In this document: one piece after another, positions 1-8,536 of the stretch
How positions within the stretch are numbered: the first letter of the stretch is position 1
Layout: each line of letters starts with the position of its first letter
NCBI RefSeq assembly: GCF_014196255.1
Contig: NZ_JACIDH010000003.1
Coordinates: 1-64,000, forward strand
Source: Sphingomonas pseudosanguinis
GTDB lineage: Bacteria > Pseudomonadota > Alphaproteobacteria > Sphingomonadales > Sphingomonadaceae
Length of the DNA: 64,000 bases
Direction of reading: 5' to 3'
Program-made: the position numbers and the translations under genes
Notes under the pieces: generated by a model
The model's database searches: none
What the model was told of the DNA's origin: nothing
The model's input: the letters and a program-made list of their open reading frames with translations, nothing else

Positions 1-163
1 ACCGGCAGAGAACGCTTCGCGCTGGTTGCGCCTCCGGTCGGGCTACGCCCGCCCTACGCCGCAACCAGCGCGAACGGTGCACCCGTCATACCCGTCACGC
101 TGCTCGACGAAGGGGGTCCCTTTTGGACGCCGATAGGGGGTCCTTTTTGGACGCCGATTGACA
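1..163. mobile_element. Right end of an IS21-type insertion sequence (partial)
   Basis: Two near-identical direct repeats (AGGGGGTCC, then C or T, TTTTGGACGCCGAT) lie at about 111-158, and the second runs into a terminal TTGACA ending at 163. Tandem end repeats and a terminal 5'-TG...CA-3' are typical of IS21-family elements. No istA or istB coding can be shown in the 110 bases visible before the repeats, so only the end of the element is in the window. The family assignment is from memory of such ends and not from a search. Confidence 0.5.
16..74. repeat. 15-bp perfect inverted repeat inside the IS end
   Basis: TTCGCGCTGGTTGCG at 16-30 is repeated as its exact reverse complement at 60-74, with 29 bases between that hold a second small palindrome (GGGCTACGCCCGCCC region). 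It would fold into a long hairpin at the 3' side of the insertion sequence genes and could end their transcription, though no T-run follows. Confidence 0.75.
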
Positions 164-283
164 CGCGACAGGATGCGCGCCAAGGGCAAGGCGCCAAAGA
201 CCATCCTTATCGCCGTCGCACGGCAGCTCCTCGTCATCCTCAACGCCATGATCCGAAAGCGACAGCCTATCGCTCTCGCATGA
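164..283 (+). pseudogene. C-terminal remnant of an IS110-family transposase
   Basis: The open frame from 164 reads RDRMRAKGKAPKTILIA, then VARQLLVILNAMIRKR, and stops at 281-283. This matches the usual end of IS110/IS1111-type transposases (basic residues, then a conserved VA-R-LL-LNAM-R helix). Only about 39 codons remain; the rest of the gene is replaced by the IS21-type end at 163, so the fragment cannot be functional. Confidence 0.65.
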
Positions 284-317
284 GCATCACAGTTGCCCCC
301 AGGGGAGGAAAGAGTGC

Positions 318-354
318 AAAAAGGGCGGGAACGGCATCTGTGCCATTCCCGCCC
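318..354 (-). terminator. Intrinsic terminator of the TonB receptor gene
   Basis: On the minus strand a GGGCGGGAA/TTCCCGCCC stem with further pairing inside is followed by a run of five T. It lies about 30 bases past the stop codon of the receptor gene. Confidence 0.85.
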
Positions 355-382
355 GTGAAGGGACCCCAAGACCCGTAAGGGA

Positions 383-3289
383 TCAGAAGCGGAAGCGGAC
401 GCCCACGCCGTAATAGCGGCCCTCGTCGCGCACGTCGCGCGGGTAGGACAGGCCGTTGCCATAGCTGCGGTAATTGTTGAACGGCTTGGCCAGCAGGTTC
501 GCCGCGTCGAACGCGATCGTGATTTCCTTGGTCAGGTTGTAGTTGAACGCGAAGTCCAGACGCTGGACGCGGGTCGTGCCCTCGCCATTGTAGAAGCCGT
601 CGCCGTTGATGAAGTTGCCGTTCAGGAACGCGTCGCGATTGTTGAACGACAAACGGGTCGAAACGTCACCCTTTTCGTAGAACAGCGCGACGTTGTAGGT
701 CCATTTCGACAGACCGGTGATCGGCACGAACGGCGCTTCCGTGGTGCCGCCGGCCGAGGCGAACAGATTGGCGGGGTAACGCTGCTTGCCTTCCAGATAG
801 GTGACGTTCGCCTGGATGCCGAAGCCGCTCCACAGACCCGGCAGGAAGTCGAAGAAGGTCTGGCCGCCGACTTCCACGCCCTTGATCCGACCCTTGCCGG
901 CGTTTTCGGGCCGGCTGATTTCGATCAGGCCATAGACGGGGTCGATCGTACGGTTGACGTAGCGGTCGATGAACCCGTTCAGATCGCGGTAGAATACCGC
1001 CGCCGTGATCGAGGCGGTGGGCGAGAAGTAATATTCGACCGTCGCGTCGTAGTTGGTCGAGGTCAGCGGCTCGAGATCCGGGTTGCCGCCGCTGCCAAAG
1101 GCGTTGGGCCGGGTGTTGAGGCCAGCGGGGAAGCGTGGATCGAGCGGCTGGTCGGGGATCACCGCCTGCGTATTCTGAGCGATATTGAGCGCGGGGTTGA
1201 GCTGGCCGAACTCGGGCTTGGTCCGCGTCTTCGTCACGCCAAAACGCACCTGCAGCTTGTCGTCGGGCCGGATGCGCAGCGAAAAGTTGGGCAGTACGTC
1301 GACATAGTTGGCACGGGTCGTACGGAGCTCGCTACGCCGCACGCCATCGAACTCCACGGTCGAGATACCCTGATAGGTGCCCACGGTATTGACGACACGC
1401 GTACCGATCAGGCCATCGAAGCGGACCTTGCCCAAATAGAATTCATACTTCGCCTGGCCGTAAAAGGCATAGGTCTGCTCATCGGCGAGGAACGCTTCGA
1501 GCGGGTTGAGCTGGACGTTCTGCGTCGCGAACCGGCCCAGCGCCTCGCGATAGCCGGTATCGCCCGGATTGGCCGCGACCAGTCGTGCCAGCGCGTCGTA
1601 CGAGAATTGGCGAAGCTGCGCGGCATTGCCCGCGATGCCGTCGCGGCTGGGCATCAGCCAGCTGCGGAAGCCCTGGTTGGTACGGAACGCATCCTGCGTC
1701 AGCCCCAGATCGCCGGTCGGCGTCTGTGCCAGTCCGATCCCCAACGGCTCGGTATAGGCATAGCGGTTGCCGCGCTTGAGCGAGGCGTCACGATCGGTCC
1801 AGCGTACACCCACTTGCAGGCGTGGGAACAGCGACGAGTCGGTTTCCAGGTCCAGATCGGTGCGCCACTGCCACCCCTTGCCCTGCACGCGGTAGGTCGC
1901 CTCGAAATAGCCGCGCCAGATGTAATTGGCCGGATTGCTGGCCTCGAAGCCCGGCAGGTCGAACGACACGCCATTGTCGACGAAGAAACGGACATCAGCG
2001 GTCGGCGCCCGGGAGAAGGCGGTGTCGAAGCTCCACTCGTCCGAACCGTACATCGAGTTGGTATAGGCCAGATCGGTCGACAGATGCGCGCGGCCGATAT
2101 CCCATTTGGCGCCGCCGGCGGCCTGATAGGTGTTGGTATAGCCCTTGACCGTGCTGCGATACGCTTCGGGGCGGAAGCCGCCGATCTTGGTCAGGCTGTC
2201 GACCTGCTCGGGCTGGCCGGGGCGCAGCACGACGTTGCTGAGCGTCGGATTGTTGTCGAGCAACGGCACGCGGAACCAGTCATTGGCGATCTCGCCGCGA
2301 TAGCCCTGATAGAGGAAGTCGTAATAAAGTTCGAGGTTGTGGGCCGGGCGCCACTGGACGCTGGCATTGACCGCCGGGCGCCAGCGCTTGCCGCTGTCGT
2401 TATAGACGCCGACCGCCGTCGGAATCTGGAAGTTGCGGCCGACCGAGGCGGGCAGGATCGTCGTGCCGGCGGTCGGCGAGGCGGTGTTGCCCTCGCCCCA
2501 GCGCACCGCGTTGCGATATTGCGCCTGGGTATAGGCGGCGTTGATCAGCCAGCCGATCTCACCGATCGCGGTGTCAGCACGCTGGCTGACCAGCAGATTG
2601 CCGAGCGGGTCGAACTTCTTGCTCTGGTCGTTATAGGTGCCCCGCACGCCGCCCGCGACGGTGAAGCCCTTTTCGAAATCGAAGGGACGGCGCGAGCGCA
2701 CGTTGATCAGGCCCGCTAGGCCCGGTTCGAGCAGGTCGGCGGTGCCGGACTTGTAGACTTCCAGACCGGCGAGCGCGCCGGCGGGGAAGTCCTGAAGCGC
2801 GGCGCGGCGATTCTCGGCGGTGAAGATGTCGCGGCCGTTGAAGGTGGTCGCCACGTCGGGCAGACCGCGCACCAACACCTGGGTCACTTCGTCGCTGTAG
2901 CGGTTGACCTGGATACCGGTCACACGGGCCAGCGATTCGGCCGCCGTGTTGTCGGGCAATTTGCCGATGTCCTGCGCCACGATCGCGTCGAGGATCGCGT
3001 CCGAATTGCGCTTGATCGCCTGCGCGCTGCCCAGGCTGGCGCGGTAGCCGGTGACGACGATGTCGCGCGGATCGACCTCGCTATCCAGATTTTCGGTCGC
3101 CTGGGTGCCGGGGCTGCGACCGGCGGCGCTGGCCGTCGCCTGCTCCTGCGCGACGGGCGCCTGCGCCTCGATCGGCGCATTGGGATCGGCGGCGCGCGCC
3201 GCCTCGGCCGGGGTGGCCTGCTGCGCGGCGGCGGGGGCCGCGATCAATGCCAGCGGCGCCGCCGACAGCAACAAGACGTGGTGCTTCAT
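383..3289 (-). CDS. TonB-dependent outer-membrane receptor
   Basis: 968-residue outer-membrane beta-barrel that would import a ligand using TonB energy. The start at 3289 is chosen because AGGAGGGG precedes it at a good distance and a clean signal peptide follows (MKHHVLLLSAAPLALIAAPA, cut near AAAQQ). A TonB-box-like DIVVTGYR lies at residues 76-83, then the plug (KLPDNTAAESLARVTGIQV near 109-127), then a long barrel ending in the usual aromatic C-terminus (RFRF). The low-complexity Ala/Pro/Gln stretch at 25-60 is common in sphingomonad receptors. The two GH43 genes next door suggest an arabinose-containing oligosaccharide as ligand; this is inferred from context only. Confidence 0.95.
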   Translation of the reverse strand: MKHHVLLLSAAPLALIAAPAAAQQATPAEAARAADPNAPIEAQAPVAQEQATASAAGRSPGTQATENLDSEVDPRDIVVTGYRASLGSAQAIKRNSDAILDAIVAQDIGKLPDNTAAESLARVTGIQVNRYSDEVTQVLVRGLPDVATTFNGRDIFTAENRRAALQDFPAGALAGLEVYKSGTADLLEPGLAGLINVRSRRPFDFEKGFTVAGGVRGTYNDQSKKFDPLGNLLVSQRADTAIGEIGWLINAAYTQAQYRNAVRWGEGNTASPTAGTTILPASVGRNFQIPTAVGVYNDSGKRWRPAVNASVQWRPAHNLELYYDFLYQGYRGEIANDWFRVPLLDNNPTLSNVVLRPGQPEQVDSLTKIGGFRPEAYRSTVKGYTNTYQAAGGAKWDIGRAHLSTDLAYTNSMYGSDEWSFDTAFSRAPTADVRFFVDNGVSFDLPGFEASNPANYIWRGYFEATYRVQGKGWQWRTDLDLETDSSLFPRLQVGVRWTDRDASLKRGNRYAYTEPLGIGLAQTPTGDLGLTQDAFRTNQGFRSWLMPSRDGIAGNAAQLRQFSYDALARLVAANPGDTGYREALGRFATQNVQLNPLEAFLADEQTYAFYGQAKYEFYLGKVRFDGLIGTRVVNTVGTYQGISTVEFDGVRRSELRTTRANYVDVLPNFSLRIRPDDKLQVRFGVTKTRTKPEFGQLNPALNIAQNTQAVIPDQPLDPRFPAGLNTRPNAFGSGGNPDLEPLTSTNYDATVEYYFSPTASITAAVFYRDLNGFIDRYVNRTIDPVYGLIEISRPENAGKGRIKGVEVGGQTFFDFLPGLWSGFGIQANVTYLEGKQRYPANLFASAGGTTEAPFVPITGLSKWTYNVALFYEKGDVSTRLSFNNRDAFLNGNFINGDGFYNGEGTTRVQRLDFAFNYNLTKEITIAFDAANLLAKPFNNYRSYGNGLSYPRDVRDEGRYYGVGVRFRF

Positions 3290-3339
3290 ACCCAGATCCC
3301 CTCCTATGGCCCGAACTTTCGGTGCCTGTGTCGGGATCA

Positions 3340-3352
3340 TTTGTCTGACTAT
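3340..3352. promoter_or_regulatory. Candidate operator GTCnGAC upstream of the TonB receptor
   Basis: TTTGTCTGACTAT (minus strand ATAGTCAGACAAA) sits about 50 bases before the receptor start. The core GTC-n-GAC is the kind of site bound by FadR-type GntR regulators. The same ATAGTCnGACA sequence occurs upstream of the GH43 operon at 5729-5739. The rest of 3290-3569 is AT-richer promoter DNA with no gene that I can support. Confidence 0.5.
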
Positions 3353-3569
3353 CTTATACCGCCGTCAAGGCTTTATGAACAATCTATGAAACGACTGTAA
3401 CAGCGTGGATTTTGGGTCACACCTGCGCAAAACCGGGCAAAACGCATGTTAGCGCAATCAGTGCTGATATTATTCAAGAAAATCGGCCATCCAACAATTG
3501 TGTCCGCCATGCCGACATTTCGGGACTTTGTCTGTGTTAATTACGATGGCGTCGGCATGACGGGATTCC

Positions 3570-4625
3570 TCAGATCAGCGTCGGCCCGTTGGCCAGCGGC
3601 TTGCCGAAATCGGGCGTGCCATCGGCACGATAGCCAAAGCGCTGCACCCGCGTATCGCGATTGGGGTCATAGAGCGGATCGCCGGTGATCTTCTCATAAT
3701 CGCGGGCATGATAGACCAGCACGTCGCGCCCGGCGCGGTCGACCGTGAAGCTGTTATGGCCGGGGCCATAGATGCGACGCTCGGGCGCGCTTTGGAAGAC
3801 CGGCTCGGGCGACTTGGTCCAGGCGGCCGGGTCCATCAGATCGGCGTCGTCGCGCGCGGTCAGCATGCCCATGCAATAGCGCGCATCGGTGGCGCTGGCC
3901 GAATAGGTCATGAAGACGCGCCCGTTGCGGATCAGGGGTGCCGGCCCCTCGGCGACCTTGAACCCCCGAATTTCCCAGGGCAGCGTCGGTACGGTCAATC
4001 GGGTGGGCTTGGCGGCCAGCGTCGTCGGGCTGGCAAGCGGTGCAAGATAGAGGTTGGAGTTGGTCTCGATCCCCGGCTCCTGCTGCGCCCAGGCGAGATA
4101 GCGGGTGCCGCGATGGACGAAGGTCGTCGAATCGAGCGTGAACGTGTCCCACGGCGTCTCGAGCTGGCCGCGCACCGACCAGCGACCCTTGACCGGATCG
4201 GGTCCGTCGCACTCCAGCACATAGGTGCGGATGTGGAACACGTCGCCGCCATCGCCGGCTGCGACATAGACATACCAGCGGCCATCGATCTGATGGATTT
4301 CGGGCGCCCAGATATGCCCGGCCATCTTGCCCGATGCCGGCCGCCGCCACAGCACCGTCTCGGGCGCGGTCGCCAGCCCGGCGATGGTCTTCGCCCGGCG
4401 CAGCACCACCCGGTCATATTCGGGGACCGAGGCCATGAAGGTATAAAGCCCATCGGCCTGCAGTGCGATCTGCGCATCGGCGCGCTGGCGGATCAGCGGA
4501 TTGGTCACGCGCTCGCCCCCGGTCGTACGCCCCGCCTTCGCCAGCAGCGGCGCGGCGGCCAGCGCCGCACCCCCCGCGACCCCGCCCGCGATCAGCGCGC
4601 GCCGGGTCATCTCGATCTTGGTCAT
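3570..4625 (-). CDS. GH43 family glycosidase, Tat-exported (arabinofuranosidase-like)
   Basis: 351-residue secreted enzyme of the five-bladed beta-propeller GH43 family, probably releasing arabinose from arabinan side chains or oligomers. The N-terminus has a twin-arginine signal (TRRALIAGGVAGGAALAAAP). The likely catalytic base lies in QRADAQIAL (Asp50); WAPEIHQIDGRWYVYVA is the usual second-blade motif; LDSTTF and AEGPAP are good candidates for the other two acidic residues. The start overlaps the stop of the upstream GH43 gene by 4 bases (ATGA), so the two are translationally coupled. Family assignment is firm; substrate is inferred. Confidence 0.88.
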   Translation of the reverse strand: MTKIEMTRRALIAGGVAGGAALAAAPLLAKAGRTTGGERVTNPLIRQRADAQIALQADGLYTFMASVPEYDRVVLRRAKTIAGLATAPETVLWRRPASGKMAGHIWAPEIHQIDGRWYVYVAAGDGGDVFHIRTYVLECDGPDPVKGRWSVRGQLETPWDTFTLDSTTFVHRGTRYLAWAQQEPGIETNSNLYLAPLASPTTLAAKPTRLTVPTLPWEIRGFKVAEGPAPLIRNGRVFMTYSASATDARYCMGMLTARDDADLMDPAAWTKSPEPVFQSAPERRIYGPGHNSFTVDRAGRDVLVYHARDYEKITGDPLYDPNRDTRVQRFGYRADGTPDFGKPLANGPTLI

Positions 4626-5668
4626 GGATTTTCCTTTCCGACAAAGGGCCAGCCGGCCGCGTCCCAACGCAATCGGACGATGCGCAGCGTCGGCGTGCCA
4701 CTGGCCGCTGCGTCATAAGCATGGTGGATCAGGTAATCGCGGCCGTCGCGATCCTGCAGGACGCCGGCATGGCCCGGCCCGCGAAACCGGTCGCGCCCCG
4801 CCGCATCGGCCTGCAACAGCACCGTGCCGCCACCGTCCAGCATCGGACGGCCCGCGCGATCGACATAAGGCCCCACGATTGATCGCGCCCGCCCGACCGT
4901 CAGATGATAGCTGCTCTTCGTGCCCCGACAGCACAGGTCGAACGACACGATCAACCAGTACCAGCCGCCATGGTCGATGATGAAGGGCGCCTCGATCGGG
5001 TTCGCGCCGCCATCCCCCTCCCCGGGCCCGCGTCGCGCGATCGGCTGGGGAACCGCACCCGGCGCGGGCTTGCCGGTGCGCGGGTCGAGCCGGACCAGCT
5101 GGATACCACCCCAGAAACTGCCGAACGCCAGCCATTCGCCGCCCTGCCGATCACGGGCGAAGGCGGGATCGATCGCATTATAGGGATCGCCCGCCTGGGA
5201 GGCGACGACCAACCCCTCGTCGCGCCAGCCATAGGCCGGGCTGGCGGGGTCGAGCGTCGCGGCGGTGGCCAGCCCGATCACCGAGCGCTGCTGCCCGAAG
5301 CGCGACACCGAGTAATAGAGGCGATAGCGATCCCCGACCCGGGCAATATCGGGCGCCCACATCTCACGCGCGCCCGGCACCGCCACCAGCGCCCAGTCGG
5401 GAATGGCACCCAGCGGCGATGGCAGCGCGGTCCAGTGTCGCAGATCGCGCGACCGCCGCGCGACCAGCGGCACCCGCCCCCGCTGTCCGGTCGAATAGGC
5501 GTAATAGTCCTGGCCTTCGCGGATCAGGACCGGATCATGCGCAGGGGCCATATCGCCCGAGAGCGCCAAATGCTGTCCGGCAGCCCCCACCGCGACCGAC
5601 GACAGGGCCGCCCCGAGGAACAGGGAACATGCGCCGCGCGGGCTCCAAAATCGGCGCAAACCGCGCAT
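4622..5668 (-). CDS. GH43 arabinan endo-1,5-alpha-L-arabinanase-like enzyme
   Basis: 348-residue secreted GH43 enzyme. The start at 5668 is preceded by GAGGGGAGGGA and followed by a signal peptide (hydrophobic residues 14-30, cut near VGAAG). The three acidic residues of GH43 are visible: HDP (Asp45), NAIDP (Asp167) and PIEAP (Glu226), with WAPDI at 104-108 and the FGSFWGGIQL blade motif near 182-191. This pattern is closest to endo-arabinanases. It would cut the arabinan backbone in the periplasm or outside, with the downstream GH43 enzyme and the TonB receptor completing use of the fragments. Confidence 0.9.
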   Translation of the reverse strand: MRGLRRFWSPRGACSLFLGAALSSVAVGAAGQHLALSGDMAPAHDPVLIREGQDYYAYSTGQRGRVPLVARRSRDLRHWTALPSPLGAIPDWALVAVPGAREMWAPDIARVGDRYRLYYSVSRFGQQRSVIGLATAATLDPASPAYGWRDEGLVVASQAGDPYNAIDPAFARDRQGGEWLAFGSFWGGIQLVRLDPRTGKPAPGAVPQPIARRGPGEGDGGANPIEAPFIIDHGGWYWLIVSFDLCCRGTKSSYHLTVGRARSIVGPYVDRAGRPMLDGGGTVLLQADAAGRDRFRGPGHAGVLQDRDGRDYLIHHAYDAAASGTPTLRIVRLRWDAAGWPFVGKENP

Positions 5669-5727
5669 GGTCGCTGACGTCCCTCCCCTCACAAGGCCAT
5701 GATTTGTCTGGCCATTGGGAGCAGCGA

Positions 5728-5741
5728 TATAGTCCGACATA
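5728..5741. promoter_or_regulatory. Candidate operator GTCnGAC upstream of the GH43 operon
   Basis: TATAGTCCGACATA lies 60 bases before the GH43 start, in the space shared with the divergent nasT gene. It matches the site before the TonB receptor (ATAGTCAGACAAA) at 10 of 13 positions including the whole GTCnGAC core. A degraded copy (TTTGTCTGGCC) is at about 5703-5713. No GntR or LacI regulator gene is in this window to pair with it. Confidence 0.5.
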
Positions 5742-5853
5742 TGGCATGGCAAGCGCCATTCGCTTACATGCATGACAAGGTGGTCATCCTCACCCGCATC
5801 GCCGTCCGATCGCCCCCCTTGTCGGCGCTCGACGGACACGGCACTAAGCCGCC

Positions 5854-6435
5854 ATGCGGATCGCGATCATCGATACCAGCAGCACGCGCGCGGCGATCAT
5901 CTCGGATGGCCTGCGCGAGGCGGGGCTGACCGATCTGGTGGTGATCGACCCCGGCGGCCCGCTCGCCGCGCAGGTGGAGCGCGCCGCGCCCGAGGTGGTC
6001 CTGATCAATCTCGAAAATCCCAGCCGCGACGTGCTGGAGGATTTCTTCGCCATGTCGCGCGCGCTCGACCGGCCGATTGCGATGTTCGTCGACCAGTCGG
6101 AGCCCGAGGCGACGATGGCGGCGGTCGATGCGGGCGTGTCCGCCTATGTCGTCGATGGCCTGGCCAAGCAGCGGATCAAGCCGATCCTCGATCTGGCGGT
6201 GCGCCGTTTCCAGGCCTTTTCGCGGCTCCAGACCGAATTGGCCGAGGCGAAGACCGCGCTGGCCGACCGGCAGGTGATCGACCGGGCCAAGGCGATCCTG
6301 ATGCGGCGGCGCGGGCTGGACGAACCCGCCGCCTATGCCTTGCTGCGCAGCCACGCCATGACCACCAACCGCCGCATCGCCGACGTGGCCGAGGCGATCG
6401 TGACCAGCGAGCAGTTGATGGGAGACGTGCCATGA
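5854..6435 (+). CDS. nasT: NasT: ANTAR-domain antiterminator for nitrate assimilation
   Basis: 193-residue two-domain protein: a receiver-like domain (1-120, MRIAIIDTSSTRAAIISDG at the start) and an ANTAR RNA-binding domain (about 130-190, with DRQVIDRAKAILMRRRGLDE). In the known NasS/NasT pair, NasT binds two-hairpin leader RNAs and stops formation of a terminator; NasS holds it inactive when nitrate is absent. The gene overlaps nasS by 4 bases, and a matching leader candidate lies at 8431-8584 ahead of the transporter gene. Confidence 0.93.
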   Translation: MRIAIIDTSSTRAAIISDGLREAGLTDLVVIDPGGPLAAQVERAAPEVVLINLENPSRDVLEDFFAMSRALDRPIAMFVDQSEPEATMAAVDAGVSAYVVDGLAKQRIKPILDLAVRRFQAFSRLQTELAEAKTALADRQVIDRAKAILMRRRGLDEPAAYALLRSHAMTTNRRIADVAEAIVTSEQLMGDVP

Positions 6436-7643
6436 GCGCCGAGATTTTCCGCATCGGCTTCCTCCCGCTGGTCGATGCCGCGCTGCCCATCCTGGCGCAC
6501 GAACTGGGCTTTGCCGAGGCGGCGGGGGTCGGGATCGAGCTGGTTCGCGACGTGACCTGGGCGGCGGTGCGCGATCGGTTGCTCTATGGCCATACCGATG
6601 CCGCGCATCTGGTCGCGCCGCTCGCCATCGCCACCGCTTTGGGCCGCGACCGGCCGGCGGTGCCGATGGCGGTGCCCTTCGTGCTGGGGCTGAACGGCAA
6701 CGCGATCACCGTCTCGACCGTGCTCGGAGACGCCATCGGTCTCGGCGAAACGCTGGGCGATCCGGTGGCGATCGGGGCTGCCCTGAAGGCAGAAGCGGCG
6801 CAGCGGCGTGCGGCGGGCAAACCGCTGCGCTTCGGCGTGGTGCATCGCCATTCCAGCCATAATTACATGCTGCGCTACTGGCTGGCCGGGGTCGGCATCC
6901 GCCCCGATCACGATGTCGAGATCGTCGTGACCAGCCCGCCCTTCGCCGCCGACGCGCTGGCGGCGGGCGAAGTCGATGGCATCTGCGTCGGCGAGCCGTG
7001 GAACTCGATCGCGGTCGATCGCGGTGTCGGCCGGATCGCGCTGGCCACCGCGCAGATTTGGCGACGCGGGGTCGAGAAGGTGCTGGCGATGCGCGCCGAC
7101 CGGGCCGAGGAGCGGCGCGACGGCGTGCTGCGCCTGATCCGCGCGCTCCATGCCGCCGCCGCCCATTTCGTCGATCCCGCGACGGTGGAACAGAGCGCCG
7201 CCATCTTGGCACGGCCGCATTATCTCGACGCCCCCGTCGATGCGATCCTGCGCGCCATCACCGACCGCATTCGCGTGGTGCCGGGCGGCAACCCCGTCCA
7301 TTATCCCGACTTCATGTTCCAGTATCGCGAGGCCGCCAACTTCCCATGGCGCAGCCAGGCGGGCTGGCTCTATGCGCAGATGGTCCGCTGGGAGGGCCTG
7401 CCCTTCTCGAACGCGGATGCCGCGACCGCGCAAGGCGTGTTCCGCCCCGACCTGTACCGCGCCGCGCTCGCGGGCTCGGGCGCACCGCTGCCCGGCGCCA
7501 GTTCCAAGCTGGAAGGCGCGCTGGCCGAGCCGATCGGCGCGGGCTCGACGCAAGGACGACTGGTGCTGGGCAGCGACCGCTTCTTCGACGGGCGGGCCTT
7601 CGACCCGGACGATATTCCGGGGTATCTCGCCGGCCTGCCCTGA
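6432..7643 (+). CDS. nasS: NasS: nitrate/nitrite sensor, NrtA-like binding protein
   Basis: 403 residues, resembling the periplasmic nitrate-binding protein NrtA but without a signal peptide, as expected for the cytoplasmic sensor NasS. It begins FRIGFLPLVDAALPILAHE and carries the ligand-site region FGVVHRHSSHNYMLRYWLAG and VDGICVGEPWNS. The start at 6432 overlaps the nasT stop (ATGA). The earlier in-frame ATG codons lie inside nasT and are not used. NasS would bind nitrate or nitrite and then release NasT. Confidence 0.93.
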   Translation: MSAEIFRIGFLPLVDAALPILAHELGFAEAAGVGIELVRDVTWAAVRDRLLYGHTDAAHLVAPLAIATALGRDRPAVPMAVPFVLGLNGNAITVSTVLGDAIGLGETLGDPVAIGAALKAEAAQRRAAGKPLRFGVVHRHSSHNYMLRYWLAGVGIRPDHDVEIVVTSPPFAADALAAGEVDGICVGEPWNSIAVDRGVGRIALATAQIWRRGVEKVLAMRADRAEERRDGVLRLIRALHAAAAHFVDPATVEQSAAILARPHYLDAPVDAILRAITDRIRVVPGGNPVHYPDFMFQYREAANFPWRSQAGWLYAQMVRWEGLPFSNADAATAQGVFRPDLYRAALAGSGAPLPGASSKLEGALAEPIGAGSTQGRLVLGSDRFFDGRAFDPDDIPGYLAGLP

Positions 7644-7723
7644 ACCCGAAAATCCGCGCTTGCCGTCGAAGGGCCGGGACTTGCAGGATGCATCCCGGTC
7701 ATGATCTCCAGCAGGGGCCGGCG

Positions 7724-8341
7724 ATGGACAAGCTCGATCTGAAAAAGCAGCTTCGCGACCTGTTCAATCCTCCGAAGCACGATTTCGTGGAAATCATTGT
7801 CCCGACCTTGTCGTTCGTGAAGATCGACGGCGCCGGCGATCCCAATACGGCACCCGCCTATCGGACCGCGGTCGAATGGCTGTACGGCGTCAGCTATGCG
7901 ATGAAGTTTGCCGCGAAGGACGGATTGGCGCGCGACTATGTCGTGCCGCCGCTGGAGGCGCTATGGTGGGCCGACGATCCGGGCAGTTTCGTGCGGCGCG
8001 AAAAGGACCGCTGGCAATGGACCGTCATGATCATGGTCCCCGACTTCGTCACACCCGCCATGTTCGAGGACGCGGTCGCCAAGACATTGGCCAAGAGGGA
8101 CGACCGCCCCGCCTCGCTGCGCTTCGAACCCTATGCGGAGGGCCGGTCGCTCCAGATTCTGCACATCGGCAGCTATGACGACGAAGGCCCGGTCCTGAAG
8201 CGCCTGCACGAAGCGGTGATGCCGGGACGAGGCGTCACCTTCGACGGCCCGCATCACGAGGTGTATCTGAGTGATCCCCGCAAGACGGACGCGGCCAGGC
8301 TCAAGACCATTCTGCGTCAGCCGGTCCGCGCTGTCACGTAA
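7724..8341 (+). CDS. GyrI-like small-molecule-binding domain protein
   Basis: 205 residues with the GyrI-like/SHS2 fold pattern (MDKLDLKKQLRDLFNPPKH, then VPTLSFVKIDGAGDPN and a conserved Trp-rich WQWTVMIMVPDFVT). Such proteins bind hydrophobic or cationic small molecules; no catalytic role can be read from the sequence. The start at 7724 has AGCAGGGG upstream; an in-frame ATG at 7688 is less likely. It sits 80 bases after nasS and before the leader of the nitrate transporter, in the same direction, so it may be read through from nasTS. Its job in nitrate use, if any, is unknown. Confidence 0.8.
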   Translation: MDKLDLKKQLRDLFNPPKHDFVEIIVPTLSFVKIDGAGDPNTAPAYRTAVEWLYGVSYAMKFAAKDGLARDYVVPPLEALWWADDPGSFVRREKDRWQWTVMIMVPDFVTPAMFEDAVAKTLAKRDDRPASLRFEPYAEGRSLQILHIGSYDDEGPVLKRLHEAVMPGRGVTFDGPHHEVYLSDPRKTDAARLKTILRQPVRAVT

Positions 8342-8430
8342 CGCCGCTGGCAAGAGACAATCGGGCATGGGTTTGCTGCGATTGCGAAAGGGACTTGCGC
8401 CCGCATCGCGATTGAGGCAATTTTCGATTC

Positions 8431-8490
8431 GCCCGGCAATGGCGTCGGGCACGAGATAGCAGCGGATGCCGCTCCAATGACGGGGTAGCG
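8431..8490 (+). promoter_or_regulatory. Candidate two-hexaloop ANTAR (NasT) leader RNA
   Basis: Hairpin P1 (8431-8450) pairs GCCCGGC with GTCGGGC (one G-U) around the six-base loop AATGGC (8438-8443). Hairpin P2 (about 8469-8488) closes a six-base loop AATGAC (8476-8481) with CTCC/GGGG and weaker outer pairs. Both loops have A at position 1 and G at position 4, the pattern known for RNAs bound by ANTAR proteins. The pair lies 130 to 190 bases before the nitrate transporter start and just before a strong terminator. Pairing was done by eye. Confidence 0.6.
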
Positions 8491-8536
8491 CGCTGGCGGA
8501 CGCGGGATTATTCCCGCAATCCGTTTGGAGGCAACG

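Noticed and set aside
1607..2719. 370-codon open frame on the plus strand opposite the TonB receptor gene
   Set aside because: It is a shadow of the high-GC receptor gene: no ribosome binding site, composition of an antisense frame, no recognisable domain.
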